A stretch of 64,000 nt of DNA from an uncultured Pelagibacteraceae bacterium (GTDB lineage: Bacteria; Pseudomonadota; Alphaproteobacteria; Pelagibacterales; Pelagibacteraceae), in the NCBI GenBank assembly GCA_902524955.1, contig CABZEY010000001.1:124001-188000 (forward strand), given 5' to 3'. Positions 1 to 8,378 of the stretch are shown piece by piece; position 1 is the stretch's first letter, and each line of letters opens with the position of its first letter. A program made the translations under genes and the position numbers. Under the pieces are notes generated by a model. The model saw nothing but the letters and a program-made list of their open reading frames with translations. It was not told where the DNA came from and ran no database searches.

Positions 1-644
1 TGTGGCTGTAATTCATTTTCTAATTGTTTCAACTCCATCATCATTTGTTGATCAATTTGATTTCTTCCTGCAGTATCAAAAATTACAACGTCTTCGCCAC
101 TTAAAGAAACTGCATTTAACGCTCTTTTAGATATTTCAAGTGGTAACTGACCTTCTATAATTGGTAGTGTCTTAATTTGATTATCATTTCCTAAAATTTC
201 TAATTGTTTTTGAGCAGCTGGACGATAAATATCCAAACTTGTCATCAAAACTTTTTTTGACAATTTTTTTTGAAGATAATAGCCAAGCTTTGCTGTGGTT
301 GTAGTTTTACCAGAGCCCTGTAATCCAACTACTAAAATTTTTACAGGTGGAACGTTACTTAAATTTAAATCAGATTTCTTGCTACCCAAGACTTTAATTA
401 ATTCATCGTTAACTATTTTGATAATCATTTGTCCAGGGGTGACAGATTTTAAAACTTCTTGACCAATTATTTTTGGCCTTACATCTTCAATAAATTTTTT
501 TGTTACAGAGAGAGCAACATCAGACTCTAATAGAGCTTGTCTAATTTTTCTTAAACCTTCATCAGCTTGTTTTTCATCTAGCCTAGTAATCTTATTAAAA
601 AACGAGAAGGCTGACTCAATTTTATCTGTTAAATTTTCAAACAT
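1..644 (-). CDS. ffh: Signal recognition particle protein Ffh (partial)
   Basis: This is the N-terminal part of the SRP GTPase, which binds SRP RNA and signal sequences and docks with FtsY at the inner membrane. The reverse strand starts ATG at 644 and reads MFENLTDKIESAF, the usual start of Ffh, after an AAAGGAAAT ribosome site. The NG domain follows, with the P-loop GLQGSGKTTT encoded near 300-330, the DTAGR motif near 70-90, and a helical N domain. The window edge removes the rest of the G domain and the M domain. Its receptor gene ftsY lies about 2.2 kb away on the other strand. An unusually structured stretch precedes the start codon. Confidence 0.95.
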   Translation of the reverse strand, partial: MFENLTDKIESAFSFFNKITRLDEKQADEGLRKIRQALLESDVALSVTKKFIEDVRPKIIGQEVLKSVTPGQMIIKIVNDELIKVLGSKKSDLNLSNVPPVKILVVGLQGSGKTTTTAKLGYYLQKKLSKKVLMTSLDIYRPAAQKQLEILGNDNQIKTLPIIEGQLPLEISKRALNAVSLSGEDVVIFDTAGRNQIDQQMMMELKQLENELQP

Positions 645-659
645 ATTTCCTTTTTTTAC

Positions 660-757
660 TCCCAGCAGCAATCGCACTAGTGGGCGAAACCTCGCTGACT
701 AGTGTTGATCTCTCTTATTAAGAGACACCAGAAAAAGACTACCTTTTCCTTGGAAGT
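660..757 (-). ncRNA. Structured leader or small RNA candidate upstream of ffh
   Basis: The gap between ffh and dapF holds two strong hairpins. At 675-704 the arms CACTAGT and ACTAGTG enclose an inner stem GCGA/TCGC with an AACC loop (plus-strand reading). At 711-725 TCTCTT and AAGAGA pair around ATT. The local GC content is clearly higher than in other gaps here. The strand is not certain. The minus strand is preferred because of a possible promoter at 764-792 and because it leads straight into the ffh ribosome site. I do not recognise an Rfam family: the SRP RNA tip (GGAAG-AAGCAG) is not convincingly present. Confidence 0.35.
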
Positions 758-763
758 AAGAAG

Positions 764-792
764 AAACTACATAGATATGTTTATAAAGTCAA
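764..792 (-). promoter_or_regulatory. Candidate sigma70 promoter for the ffh leader
   Basis: On the minus strand a TTGACT (-35) at 792-787 is followed, after 17 bases, by TAGTTT (-10) at 769-764, which keeps the best conserved TA...T positions. Transcription would begin near 757 and give a leader of about 110 bases before ffh. This is motif reading only. Such AT-rich DNA gives many chance matches. Confidence 0.3.
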
Positions 793-817
793 GAAAAGGG
801 TCTAAAACGAAATAATT

Positions 818-1636
818 ATGAATTTTAAAGCATTAAAAATGGACGGGTTAGGAAATGATTTTTTGATCATTGATAACCGAGATCAAAAAATATATCTAAA
901 TCAAGATCAAATTTTAAAGCTATCAGATAAAAAAAATAACATCGGATTTGACCAATTAATTTACATTGAAAATTCAAATGATGCTGATGCTGAACTTAAA
1001 TATTTTAATTCAGATGGAAGAAGGGCTGATGCATGTGGAAACGGTAATCGATGTGTTGCAGACATTCTAATTAAGGAAAAGAAAAAAGATAGAGTGATAT
1101 TTAAGGTTGGCAAATTCTTACATTATGGAAAGATTAATCAGGATAATCTGGTAAGCATTTTAATGCCCAAACCTACAAATAAACTGTCCGACATACCAGT
1201 GAGTGATGAGGTAAAAGATAATCCTTTAAAACTTAAAGTTAAAGAAAATTTATTTGAGGGACATTTATTAAATGTTGGAAACCCACATATTGTTTTTTTT
1301 AAAAAGATTTCAGATAATGATTTAACGCAGATTGGACCAATTATAGAAAATCATAAATATTTTCCAGATAGAGTAAATGTTACTTTTGCGGATATCCAAG
1401 ATAAAAAAAATATTAAAGTGAATGTTTGGGAAAGAGGCGCAGGTAATACATTGGCTTGTGGAACAGCTGCATGTGCTACTGCATTTATAGCATCGCAAAC
1501 TGGGAAAGTTGAAAATCCAGTGAACATTCATTTTAAAAGAGGATATTTAATAATAGAAATACAATCTGATAAAAATATATTGATGACAGGGCCTGTTTCA
1601 AAACCAAAAAAGATAGAAGTAAATTTAGATGACTAA
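818..1636 (+). CDS. dapF: Diaminopimelate epimerase
   Basis: DapF interconverts LL- and meso-diaminopimelate, the last step before lysine and the peptidoglycan cross-link precursor. It works in the cytoplasm without a cofactor, using two cysteines as acid and base. Both are present: Cys73 in ADACGNGNRC and Cys214 in ERGAGNTLACGTAA. The 272 residues match the usual family length, and the N-terminus (MNFKALKMDGLGNDF) is typical. The stop overlaps the start of mtaB by 8 bases, and dapF-mtaB-ftsY-csaA run as one tight unit. Confidence 0.97.
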   Translation: MNFKALKMDGLGNDFLIIDNRDQKIYLNQDQILKLSDKKNNIGFDQLIYIENSNDADAELKYFNSDGRRADACGNGNRCVADILIKEKKKDRVIFKVGKFLHYGKINQDNLVSILMPKPTNKLSDIPVSDEVKDNPLKLKVKENLFEGHLLNVGNPHIVFFKKISDNDLTQIGPIIENHKYFPDRVNVTFADIQDKKNIKVNVWERGAGNTLACGTAACATAFIASQTGKVENPVNIHFKRGYLIIEIQSDKNILMTGPVSKPKKIEVNLDD

Positions 1637-2882
1637 CAAAGATATAATTACTTATGGATGCAGACTAAATATCTATGAGTCTGAAGTGATTCAGAAACAC
1701 ATGGACGAAGCTGGATTAAAAAATTATATTTTATTTAACAGTTGCTCTGTAACAAACGAAGCTAAAAAAAAAGTTATAAATGATATTAAAAAAGCTAAAA
1801 AAATTTCTCCTCAAAAGAAAATAATTGTTACGGGTTGTGCTTCTCAAATTGATAGTGAGTTTTTCACTAATATGACAGAGGTTGATCATGTTATCGGCAA
1901 TAAAGAAAAGATGGAATTGAATACATATTTAAGTCTTAAAAACTCACAATTAAAAAATAAAATTTCTGATATAATGCAGTTAAAATCAATAGCCCCACAA
2001 TTTATTGAAAGTTATAACAATCATTCGAGGGCATTTATTCAAATTCAAAATGGGTGTGACCATCGCTGCACTTTTTGTACTATTCCTTTTGGCAGAGGAA
2101 ATTCAAGAAGTCTACCAATAGAAAAAATTATAGAACAAATTAATATTCTTAATGAAAAGGGTTTTAACGAAATAATTTTAACAGGTGTTGATTTAACATC
2201 TTATGGACCTGACATTGGAAAAAATATTAATTTAGGAGTATTAGTCCAAAATATTTTAAAAAAAAATAAAAACCTCAAAAGACTCAGACTTTCATCAATT
2301 GACTCAATTGAGATTGATGACTTGTTATTTGATATTATTTCTTCAGAGAAAAAAATAATGCCTCATTTTCATTTATCTATGCAATCTGGTGATAATATGA
2401 TTTTAAAAAGAATGAAAAGACGTCACCAGAGAGAACATGCGATAGATTTTTGTAGTAAGTTAAAAAGAATTCGACCTGAAGTAATTTTTGGAGCAGATTT
2501 GATAGCTGGTTTTCCTACAGAGACAGAAGAAATGTTTCACAATACACTTAAAATAATAGATGAATGTGATTTAACATTACTGCATGTTTTTCCTTTTTCG
2601 CCTATGCAAAAAACCCCTGCATCAAAGATGCCACAAGTTCCACTAAATATTATTAAAGAGAGAGCAAAAATATTGAGGGAAAAAGGACAATTAAAAATTA
2701 TAAATAAGTTTAAAGATACGATCGGTCAAAAATTAAATGTTCTTACCGAAAAAAATTCTTTTGGTTACTCAGAAAATTATTTAAAAGTAAAAATTACTGG
2801 AAATCAAAAAGTTGATGAAGGCCAAATTATTCCTGTTTATATTACAGGCTATGGTTCAAGTTATCTTAAAGCTACAATCTAA
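1629..2882 (+). CDS. mtaB: tRNA methylthiotransferase MtaB (MiaB-like)
   Basis: This radical-SAM enzyme family adds a methylthio group to t6A37 of ANN-decoding tRNAs. The N-terminal UPF0004 domain supplies three cluster ligands, Cys11, Cys39 and Cys70. The radical-SAM motif is CDHRCTFC with Cys143, Cys147 and Cys150. A short TRAM-like domain ends the 417 residues. The absence of the MiaB-type N-terminal extension and the compact length favour MtaB over MiaB or RimO. It overlaps dapF, and ftsY starts 4 bases after its stop, which is a common alphaproteobacterial order. Confidence 0.9.
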   Translation: MTNKDIITYGCRLNIYESEVIQKHMDEAGLKNYILFNSCSVTNEAKKKVINDIKKAKKISPQKKIIVTGCASQIDSEFFTNMTEVDHVIGNKEKMELNTYLSLKNSQLKNKISDIMQLKSIAPQFIESYNNHSRAFIQIQNGCDHRCTFCTIPFGRGNSRSLPIEKIIEQINILNEKGFNEIILTGVDLTSYGPDIGKNINLGVLVQNILKKNKNLKRLRLSSIDSIEIDDLLFDIISSEKKIMPHFHLSMQSGDNMILKRMKRRHQREHAIDFCSKLKRIRPEVIFGADLIAGFPTETEEMFHNTLKIIDECDLTLLHVFPFSPMQKTPASKMPQVPLNIIKERAKILREKGQLKIINKFKDTIGQKLNVLTEKNSFGYSENYLKVKITGNQKVDEGQIIPVYITGYGSSYLKATI

Positions 2883-2886
2883 TTAA

Positions 2887-3798
2887 ATGGATTTTTTAAA
2901 AAAAATATCAGGTGGACTCAAAAAGACCTCAGAAAATTTTAGCTCTGGTTTAGAGAATATATTTAATAAATCTAAACCAGCTCAAAATGTTATTCAAGAA
3001 CTTGAGGATTTTATGATTTCATCAGATATAAGCCTCTCTTTGACCGAGAAAATAATTAATAACATCAAAAATAAAAAATATGCCTCGAATGAACTAACAA
3101 AATCAAATTTTCTACAGGTTCTGAAAGAAGAAATGTTATCCATTCTTAAACCTGTAGAAAGCAATATTTTTGAAAAGACAAAATCACTACAAACTATTTT
3201 AATGTGTGGCGTTAATGGAACCGGTAAAACTACAACTATCGGTAAGCTGTGTAAAATTTTAAAAAACAATAATAACAAAGTTATTGTTGGAGCAGCTGAT
3301 ACATTCAGAGCCGCAGCAATTGAGCAACTAGAAAAATGGTGTTCAAAAAATTCAATCGATATTGAAAAGTCTGAACCTGGATCAGATCCAGCTTCGGTAG
3401 CATTTAAAGCTTTAGAAAAAGCAAAAAAAAATAATTACAATTTTTGTATTATCGATACAGCTGGAAGACTACATAACAAAAAAAATCTTATGGATGAATT
3501 TTTAAAAATAATAAGAGTAATGAAAAAAATTGATGAAACAGCTCCACAAAAAATTATTATTGTTTTAGATGCCACTACAGGACAAAATGCACTAAATCAA
3601 ATTGAAGAATTTAATAAAATTTGTGAGTTGTCTGGAATGATTGTTACAAAATTAGATGGTACAGCCAAGGGAGGTGTTATATTACCGATTGCACACAAGT
3701 ATAAACTTCCTATATTTGCGATAGGTGTTGGCGAACAAGACGATGATCTTCAGCCGTTTGATGCCGAAAACTTTACAAATGCTTTTTTAAAAAAATGA
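2887..3798 (+). CDS. ftsY: Signal recognition particle receptor FtsY
   Basis: FtsY is the membrane-associated GTPase receptor that pairs with Ffh and hands ribosomes to the Sec translocon. The 303-residue protein has a helical N domain (about 1-95), a P-loop GVNGTGKT at 108-115, DTAGR at 190-194, TKLD at 254-257 and the closing GVGEQDDDLQPFDA region. It lacks the long acidic A domain of the E. coli protein, as in many alphaproteobacteria. Its stop overlaps the csaA start by 4 bases. Confidence 0.97.
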   Translation: MDFLKKISGGLKKTSENFSSGLENIFNKSKPAQNVIQELEDFMISSDISLSLTEKIINNIKNKKYASNELTKSNFLQVLKEEMLSILKPVESNIFEKTKSLQTILMCGVNGTGKTTTIGKLCKILKNNNNKVIVGAADTFRAAAIEQLEKWCSKNSIDIEKSEPGSDPASVAFKALEKAKKNNYNFCIIDTAGRLHNKKNLMDEFLKIIRVMKKIDETAPQKIIIVLDATTGQNALNQIEEFNKICELSGMIVTKLDGTAKGGVILPIAHKYKLPIFAIGVGEQDDDLQPFDAENFTNAFLKK

Positions 3799-4136
3799 AA
3801 AAACAAATTACATATTTAGATTATGATAAAGTTCAAATTTGCACTGGCACAATTTTAGAGGCATCCGTCAATGAAAAGGCAAAAAAACCTGCTTATGTCT
3901 TAAAAATTGATTTTGGAGAAAAAGTAGGGATAAAAACTTCCTCTGCACAAATTACGAGTTACTATAAAATAAATGAATTAATCAATAAACAGGTTATAGC
4001 AGTATGTAACTTTCCACCAAAAAACATAGCAGGAATTAATTCGGAAGTTTTAGTTTTAGGCGCAATTGAAGAGGATGGAAAAGTAGTACTATTACATCCA
4101 TCGCAAAAAGTAAAAAATGGCTTAAATATTGCCTAA
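3795..4136 (+). CDS. csaA: CsaA-type tRNA-binding domain protein
   Basis: This is a single-domain 113-residue protein of the EMAP/Trbp111 OB-fold family. CsaA proteins are described as export-related chaperones that also bind tRNA. The recognisable parts are the start (YLDYDKVQICTGTIL), the central KTSSAQIT strand, and FPPKNIAGINSEVLVLGA near residues 73-90, all typical of CsaA. The start ATG lies in the ftsY stop region, so the two are probably translated together. Its position after ftsY fits an export-linked role, but that is inference. Confidence 0.88.
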   Translation: MKKQITYLDYDKVQICTGTILEASVNEKAKKPAYVLKIDFGEKVGIKTSSAQITSYYKINELINKQVIAVCNFPPKNIAGINSEVLVLGAIEEDGKVVLLHPSQKVKNGLNIA

Positions 4137-4214
4137 TCAATCTAAAGAAAATTGATTTAATGTTATTTTTAAAATAATATTGAATAACTAATTACCATTT
4201 ATTTAGAACTAAAA

Positions 4215-5036
4215 ATGAAATTCAATCGTAGAAACTTTATAAAATCAACTGCAATATGTGGTTGTTCTTTGTTAATTCCGAGTTGTTCAACAGTTCCAGT
4301 CACTGGAAGAAAACAGCTTAATTGGGTTCCTGAAAGAATGATTAAATATATTAGTGACAGTTACTATTATGATTTTTTGGATGAAAATTATCTTAGAATT
4401 GAAAAGGATGAAAAATATATGAAGAGAATTCAAGATATTGGTTACAACATAGAAAAAGGTATAAAAAAATATTTTGAATTTCAAAATGAAGATTTTCGAA
4501 AGTTTAAATTTGATTATGAAATAAATGTGATTAAAGACAAAAGAACATTAAACGCTTTTGCAATGGCCAATGCTAAAATAGTTCTGTATTCCAGAATAAT
4601 TGATTTTGCAGAATCCGATGATGGCATTGCAGTGATTCTTGGTCACGAAATGGGTCATGTGATAGCTAGGCATGTACAAGAAAGAATTAGTCAAAGAGTT
4701 ACATTAGATATTTTAACTTTAGGTATTGCTGAATTGGTTACTGAGATAGGTTTTTTTTTACCGTGGAGCAGGAAACAAGAATCTGAGGCTGATTATCTTG
4801 GCATTAATTTCATGTATTTAGCTGGATATAACCCAGATGCAGCATCGAAGTTCTGGAAAAAATTAGATGATTATATCAATGAGGTAAAAAAATATAAAAT
4901 AGATGGAGACATCATTACGGCAATAAACAGGAGAATGCCTCAATGGGCTAAGACACACCCATCAGCCAAGCAAAGATATAAAAATCTAAACAAATGGTCG
5001 GATGAGGTAAAAGAAAAATATAAAAATTTTATTTAA
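4215..5036 (+). CDS. M48 family metalloprotease, putative lipoprotein
   Basis: This is a zinc-dependent peptidase of the M48 (Oma1/BepA-like) family, probably acting on envelope proteins. The zinc motif HEMGH is at 144-148, and the third ligand is probably Glu191 in ESEADYLG. The N-terminus shows a twin-arginine-like NRRNFIKS followed by a hydrophobic stretch and a lipobox ending at Cys24 (LIPSC), so it is likely an exported lipoprotein in the periplasm. Unlike BepA it has no TPR tail, as its 273 residues end soon after the protease domain. It lies 78 bases after csaA and converges with the SHOCT lipoprotein, overlapping it by 8 bases. Confidence 0.88.
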   Translation: MKFNRRNFIKSTAICGCSLLIPSCSTVPVTGRKQLNWVPERMIKYISDSYYYDFLDENYLRIEKDEKYMKRIQDIGYNIEKGIKKYFEFQNEDFRKFKFDYEINVIKDKRTLNAFAMANAKIVLYSRIIDFAESDDGIAVILGHEMGHVIARHVQERISQRVTLDILTLGIAELVTEIGFFLPWSRKQESEADYLGINFMYLAGYNPDAASKFWKKLDDYINEVKKYKIDGDIITAINRRMPQWAKTHPSAKQRYKNLNKWSDEVKEKYKNFI

Positions 5037-5499
5037 GAAGTTCTTTTTTTGCTTTTTCGTACTCTTTTTTAGTTAAATCACCTCTTTTATACATCTCAGT
5101 AAGTTTATTTAACTCTGATACAATACTCGAACTTTTTGCTTTAATGGTGGCTTGATTAGCTTGTCCTCTGTCACATCCTTTTTTATCTTTAATACTCTCA
5201 AGATTTTCAATTCTTCGGTCTGCGGCTTGTAAAGCATTTTTATAATTCTGCTGCTTAGCAATTAAATTAAACGGGAACCATAAAATTCCATCTACCCAAT
5301 CAGCACCACTTACGTCGTTTTTGTCTTGGTTTACACCATCAATAATAACTTGAGCTTTAACTATTTCAGCATCTAACTGTTTACACGATTTATCTCTGTC
5401 ACCTGATTGATTTGCGCTCACTACCTTGTGCTGAGCGCTTCCAGCACATCCATAAACCAAAACTAAAGCTACTAAAATAGTAAAAATTTTTTTAAACAC
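5029..5499 (-). CDS. SHOCT-domain lipoprotein
   Basis: This is a 156-residue putative lipoprotein: a short hydrophobic signal ends in VYGC, giving a lipidated Cys18. The middle (about 40-120) has paired cysteines and a short apolar stretch around DWVDGILWFPFNLI. The C-terminal 27 residues (LTEMYKRGDLTKKEYEKAKKELL) form a SHOCT-type short helical module. The function is unknown. It is divergent from the S1C protease at 5570, whose N-terminus carries a similar module. Confidence 0.75.
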   Translation of the reverse strand: MFKKIFTILVALVLVYGCAGSAQHKVVSANQSGDRDKSCKQLDAEIVKAQVIIDGVNQDKNDVSGADWVDGILWFPFNLIAKQQNYKNALQAADRRIENLESIKDKKGCDRGQANQATIKAKSSSIVSELNKLTEMYKRGDLTKKEYEKAKKELLK

Positions 5500-5569
5500 A
5501 ATTTTTTATATATATAAAATGGGAATTATTTACAATAGAAAAAAAAAAAACAAGTGTTAAATTATAAAT

Positions 5570-6394
5570 ATGAAAACATTATTAATTCTAACAATTTTTT
5601 TGTTACAATTTACATTCTTTACAAATAACTCATTAGCATCAAAGAAAGATATCACCAGGATCAACTCTATGTATGATGAAGGTTTATTAACTAGGTCGGA
5701 GTGTATAGCTGCAAAAAAGAAAATATTAGGATCAAATAGTAAGCCTAACTGCAGAAAGACCAGCACAATTAATCAAGAAGAGCACAATTATGCTTCGCAA
5801 GGCACTGCTTTTTTTGTTTCTGAAAGAGGACATTTTATAACTAATAATCATGTTATTAATAAATGCGATAATAATGCTAAAATAAAATATAAGACAAAAG
5901 AATATACAGCTAGAGTAATTGCACGAGATAGATTTTTAGATTTAGCTTTGTTAGAAGCTAAAGGTGTCGGAAGAACAGAGTATTTAAAATTTAGCAACAA
6001 TCCACCCGAAAAATTACAAAACGTCATAGCTGTTGGCTTCCCATTTGGAAAATATGTAAGCGATGACCTTAAATTTACATCTGGTATAATCAGTTCAATT
6101 AAGGGCCCTGGAGATGATAGTACCAGAATACAAATTGACGCTTCTATAAATCCAGGAAATAGTGGTGGGCCAATTGTTAATAATGGAAATGGTGAGGTAG
6201 TAGGAATTGCAGTTTCAAAATTAGACCCTAGCGTTTCAGAAGGCACAAATTTCGCAATTAAAGCTTCTTCTGTTAAAAATTTTTTAGTAGCAAATTCGTT
6301 AAAGCCTAAGGTGTCACTGATGTCCTTTAACAAATCAAGATCATCTTTACTTAAACTGTTAGAGCAAACTACAGTTTTTACTTATTGTGAGTAA
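5570..6394 (+). CDS. Secreted trypsin-like serine protease (S1C, DegP-like domain)
   Basis: The protein has a signal peptide (about 1-23), a SHOCT-like helix pair at 26-54 (INSMYDEGLLTRSECIAAKKKIL), then a trypsin-like domain. The triad is His94 (TNNHVI), Asp124 (DRFLDLALLEA) and Ser198 (NPGNSGGPI), so the domain should be active in the periplasm. No PDZ domain follows, since only about 45 residues remain after the protease fold, which sets it apart from DegP/DegS. The last residues (EQTTVFTYCE) are not part of any domain I know. It is monocistronic by context. Confidence 0.88.
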   Translation: MKTLLILTIFLLQFTFFTNNSLASKKDITRINSMYDEGLLTRSECIAAKKKILGSNSKPNCRKTSTINQEEHNYASQGTAFFVSERGHFITNNHVINKCDNNAKIKYKTKEYTARVIARDRFLDLALLEAKGVGRTEYLKFSNNPPEKLQNVIAVGFPFGKYVSDDLKFTSGIISSIKGPGDDSTRIQIDASINPGNSGGPIVNNGNGEVVGIAVSKLDPSVSEGTNFAIKASSVKNFLVANSLKPKVSLMSFNKSRSSLLKLLEQTTVFTYCE

Positions 6395-6435
6395 AAAAAT
6401 TAATATTTTGTTTTATTAATTTTTCCTCTACTATT

Positions 6436-6449
6436 TTCCTGCGCAGGAA
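6436..6449. terminator. Palindrome between convergent genes, possible terminator
   Basis: TTCCTGCGCAGGAA is a perfect 14-base palindrome in the gap between the convergent protease and hydrolase genes. It is the most GC-rich spot of that gap and is followed on the plus strand by GTGGTTTTAAAT. The position fits termination, but the U-run is weak and the loop would be tight. Confidence 0.4.
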
Positions 6450-6478
6450 GTGGTTTTAAATAATATTGGTAAATTTTA

Positions 6479-7285
6479 TTAGTTTGATGAAATTTTTTCG
6501 ACGAAATCTGAAATTACATTCATCATATTTTTATCATATGTCATCATGTGATTATCAAAGTCTGGAAAATAGTAGTACTTGGGTTCATTAGCAGCATCAT
6601 AGATTTTTTTACCCATGTAAAATGGAACTAGTGTATCAGATTTACCATGTAAGACCAATATTGGCGATTTAATAATGCTCAATTTTTTTAAGGAGTTATA
6701 TTTATCTTTTTGCAAAACGCTTATTGGTAAAAATGGATAAAATCTTTTTCCCATATCTATCATAGATGTATAAGGCGACTCTAAAATGATACCAGAATAT
6801 TCATTTTTAGTTGCTAGCTCAATAGCGATACCTGTTCCTAACGACTCTCCATAAAGAATAATATCTTTTTTATTTATTCCTTTTTTCTCAAGCCATTCAA
6901 CTGCTTTTTGAGCATCTTTATACAAACCCTGCTCCGTTGGTTTTCCATTATTACCACTAAATCCACGCCAAGATATAATAAGAAAATTTAAATCCAGATC
7001 ATTAAATTTATTTAATTTATAGGCCCTAGCACCTAACTCTCCTGCATTACCATGGAAAAATAATATAGTTTTTTTATTTGGATTTAAATAAGAGTACCAG
7101 GATTTAAGTTTAATATCTTTTTCTGACTCAATATAAACTTCTTTATATTTAAATTGAACAGTGGTTGGGTCTGTATTTTTAACGTTTGGATGATACATAA
7201 ATGTTCTTTGAAAGATGTACATAAATAATAAGATTAAAAGATAAAATATAAGACTTAAAAAAATAAAATATTTTAACATTTTCAT
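6479..7285 (-). CDS. Alpha/beta hydrolase, BEM46/ABHD13-like, membrane-anchored
   Basis: A 268-residue alpha/beta hydrolase with one N-terminal membrane segment (about 5-25). The oxyanion region is FFHGNAG near 77-82, the nucleophile is Ser148 in GESLGTG, the acid is in HGKSDTLVPF, and the histidine is in FDNHMMTYD. This layout matches the BEM46/ABHD13 group, whose substrates are mostly unknown (serine esterase or thioesterase). It overlaps the DMT transporter gene upstream by 4 bases, suggesting co-translation. Confidence 0.85.
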   Translation of the reverse strand: MKMLKYFIFLSLIFYLLILLFMYIFQRTFMYHPNVKNTDPTTVQFKYKEVYIESEKDIKLKSWYSYLNPNKKTILFFHGNAGELGARAYKLNKFNDLDLNFLIISWRGFSGNNGKPTEQGLYKDAQKAVEWLEKKGINKKDIILYGESLGTGIAIELATKNEYSGIILESPYTSMIDMGKRFYPFLPISVLQKDKYNSLKKLSIIKSPILVLHGKSDTLVPFYMGKKIYDAANEPKYYYFPDFDNHMMTYDKNMMNVISDFVEKISSN

Positions 7286-8187
7286 TTATATTTTTTTCTT
7301 GCTAGAAATATTCCTATAACAACGAATGTTGCACCATACAAATGGTAAGCTGCTAATTTTTCTGAAAAAAGAAATATACCGTAAATAGCTCCATAAATTG
7401 GCATTAAATATACCGTTAGTCCAGCTATGGATGCACCAACAACTTGTTGCAGTTTTGTATACATTAAAAATGCTATTATTCCTGGAAATATTGCAGCCAT
7501 AAAAGTAAATTTGAAATAATTAAAATCAAAGTTTGTTGGTAAAAATAAAAAATGCTCAATTAAGGAAAAGGGAATTAATATAAGCGAACCTAGTAAACTC
7601 ATTAATGTAAACCTCTCAATAATATTAAATTTACTCTTCCAGTTAATTAAAAAAATTGAAAATAACGACCAGCATATTGCAGCTCCAAATATCCAAACGT
7701 CACCAATACTAAAATTCAAATTAAAAAAATTAGTTAACTCTCCTTTAAAAATAATAAAAAATACTCCGAACAAGCTCAATAATACTGCGCAATATTGTAA
7801 ATATTTTAAACGCTCCTTATAAATATATGCAGATAACAAAACAATAAAAATTGGAGATAACGCATAAATTATCGACATATTTGTCACTGTTGTTGTTAAT
7901 CCAGAAACATAAGGTAGAGCTCCACATCCAGCATATCCAGTTGCACTCAAAAAAAATAGCTTCCAAAACTCATTTTTAAAAACTTTTTTTTTCTTTTGAA
8001 TAGTTTGATAAACAAATGGAAAGAAAATTAAAAATACAATTAACCATCTAGAACAAGCTAGAGTTACAGGTGGAATATTACCTAAAGCTCCTCTTGCGAT
8101 AGCCAAATTACTTGTCATAAATATTGGTTGAATAAATAAGAGTGAAAACTGAAAAAAAGAAGATGACTGTGTACTTTTTATCTTCAA
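7282..8187 (-). CDS. EamA/DMT-family transporter
   Basis: A 301-residue integral membrane protein with ten predicted helices arranged as two EamA repeats. The first ends with the conserved SAYIYKERLKYLQYCAVLLSLFGVFFI region, and the second ends in LFSEKLAAYHLYGATFVVIGIFLA. DMT family members export or import small metabolites, often amino acids or nucleobases. The sequence does not tell the substrate. It overlaps the downstream hydrolase gene and lies 8 bases after the small membrane protein gene. Confidence 0.88.
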   Translation of the reverse strand: MKIKSTQSSSFFQFSLLFIQPIFMTSNLAIARGALGNIPPVTLACSRWLIVFLIFFPFVYQTIQKKKKVFKNEFWKLFFLSATGYAGCGALPYVSGLTTTVTNMSIIYALSPIFIVLLSAYIYKERLKYLQYCAVLLSLFGVFFIIFKGELTNFFNLNFSIGDVWIFGAAICWSLFSIFLINWKSKFNIIERFTLMSLLGSLILIPFSLIEHFLFLPTNFDFNYFKFTFMAAIFPGIIAFLMYTKLQQVVGASIAGLTVYLMPIYGAIYGIFLFSEKLAAYHLYGATFVVIGIFLARKKYK

Positions 8188-8195
8188 TAGCTAAG

Positions 8196-8378
8196 TTATT
8201 TTTTTAAATTTTCAAAAGTTTCAATTAACATCATAATAATGGCAAGACCCATAATTAAATAAACAGGAAGAATATCTAAAAAACCAATCATGGGCGATTT
8301 TGTCAATGTTGTTGCTAAACCTACTAAAAACAATATTGATAAACTGGTACCTAAGATTGTAATTGTTTTTTTATTCAT
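8196..8378 (-). CDS. Small two-helix membrane protein, unknown function
   Basis: A 60-residue protein with two hydrophobic segments (about 6-25 and 33-52) joined by a short loop containing proline, and a charged end (ETFENLKK). I do not recognise a family. It overlaps the amidase gene upstream by 8 bases and is followed 8 bases later by the DMT transporter, so it is probably translated within this operon. Confidence 0.6.
   Translation of the reverse strand: MNKKTITILGTSLSILFLVGLATTLTKSPMIGFLDILPVYLIMGLAIIMMLIETFENLKK

Noticed and set aside
645-800. Possible SRP RNA (ffs) upstream of ffh
   Set aside because: The plus strand has GGAAGTAAGAAG near 752-763, which loosely recalls the GGAAG-AAGCAG tip of SRP RNA, but the closing pairs of the tip stem and the conserved AGGUC side are missing. 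I keep it as an unclassified structured region.
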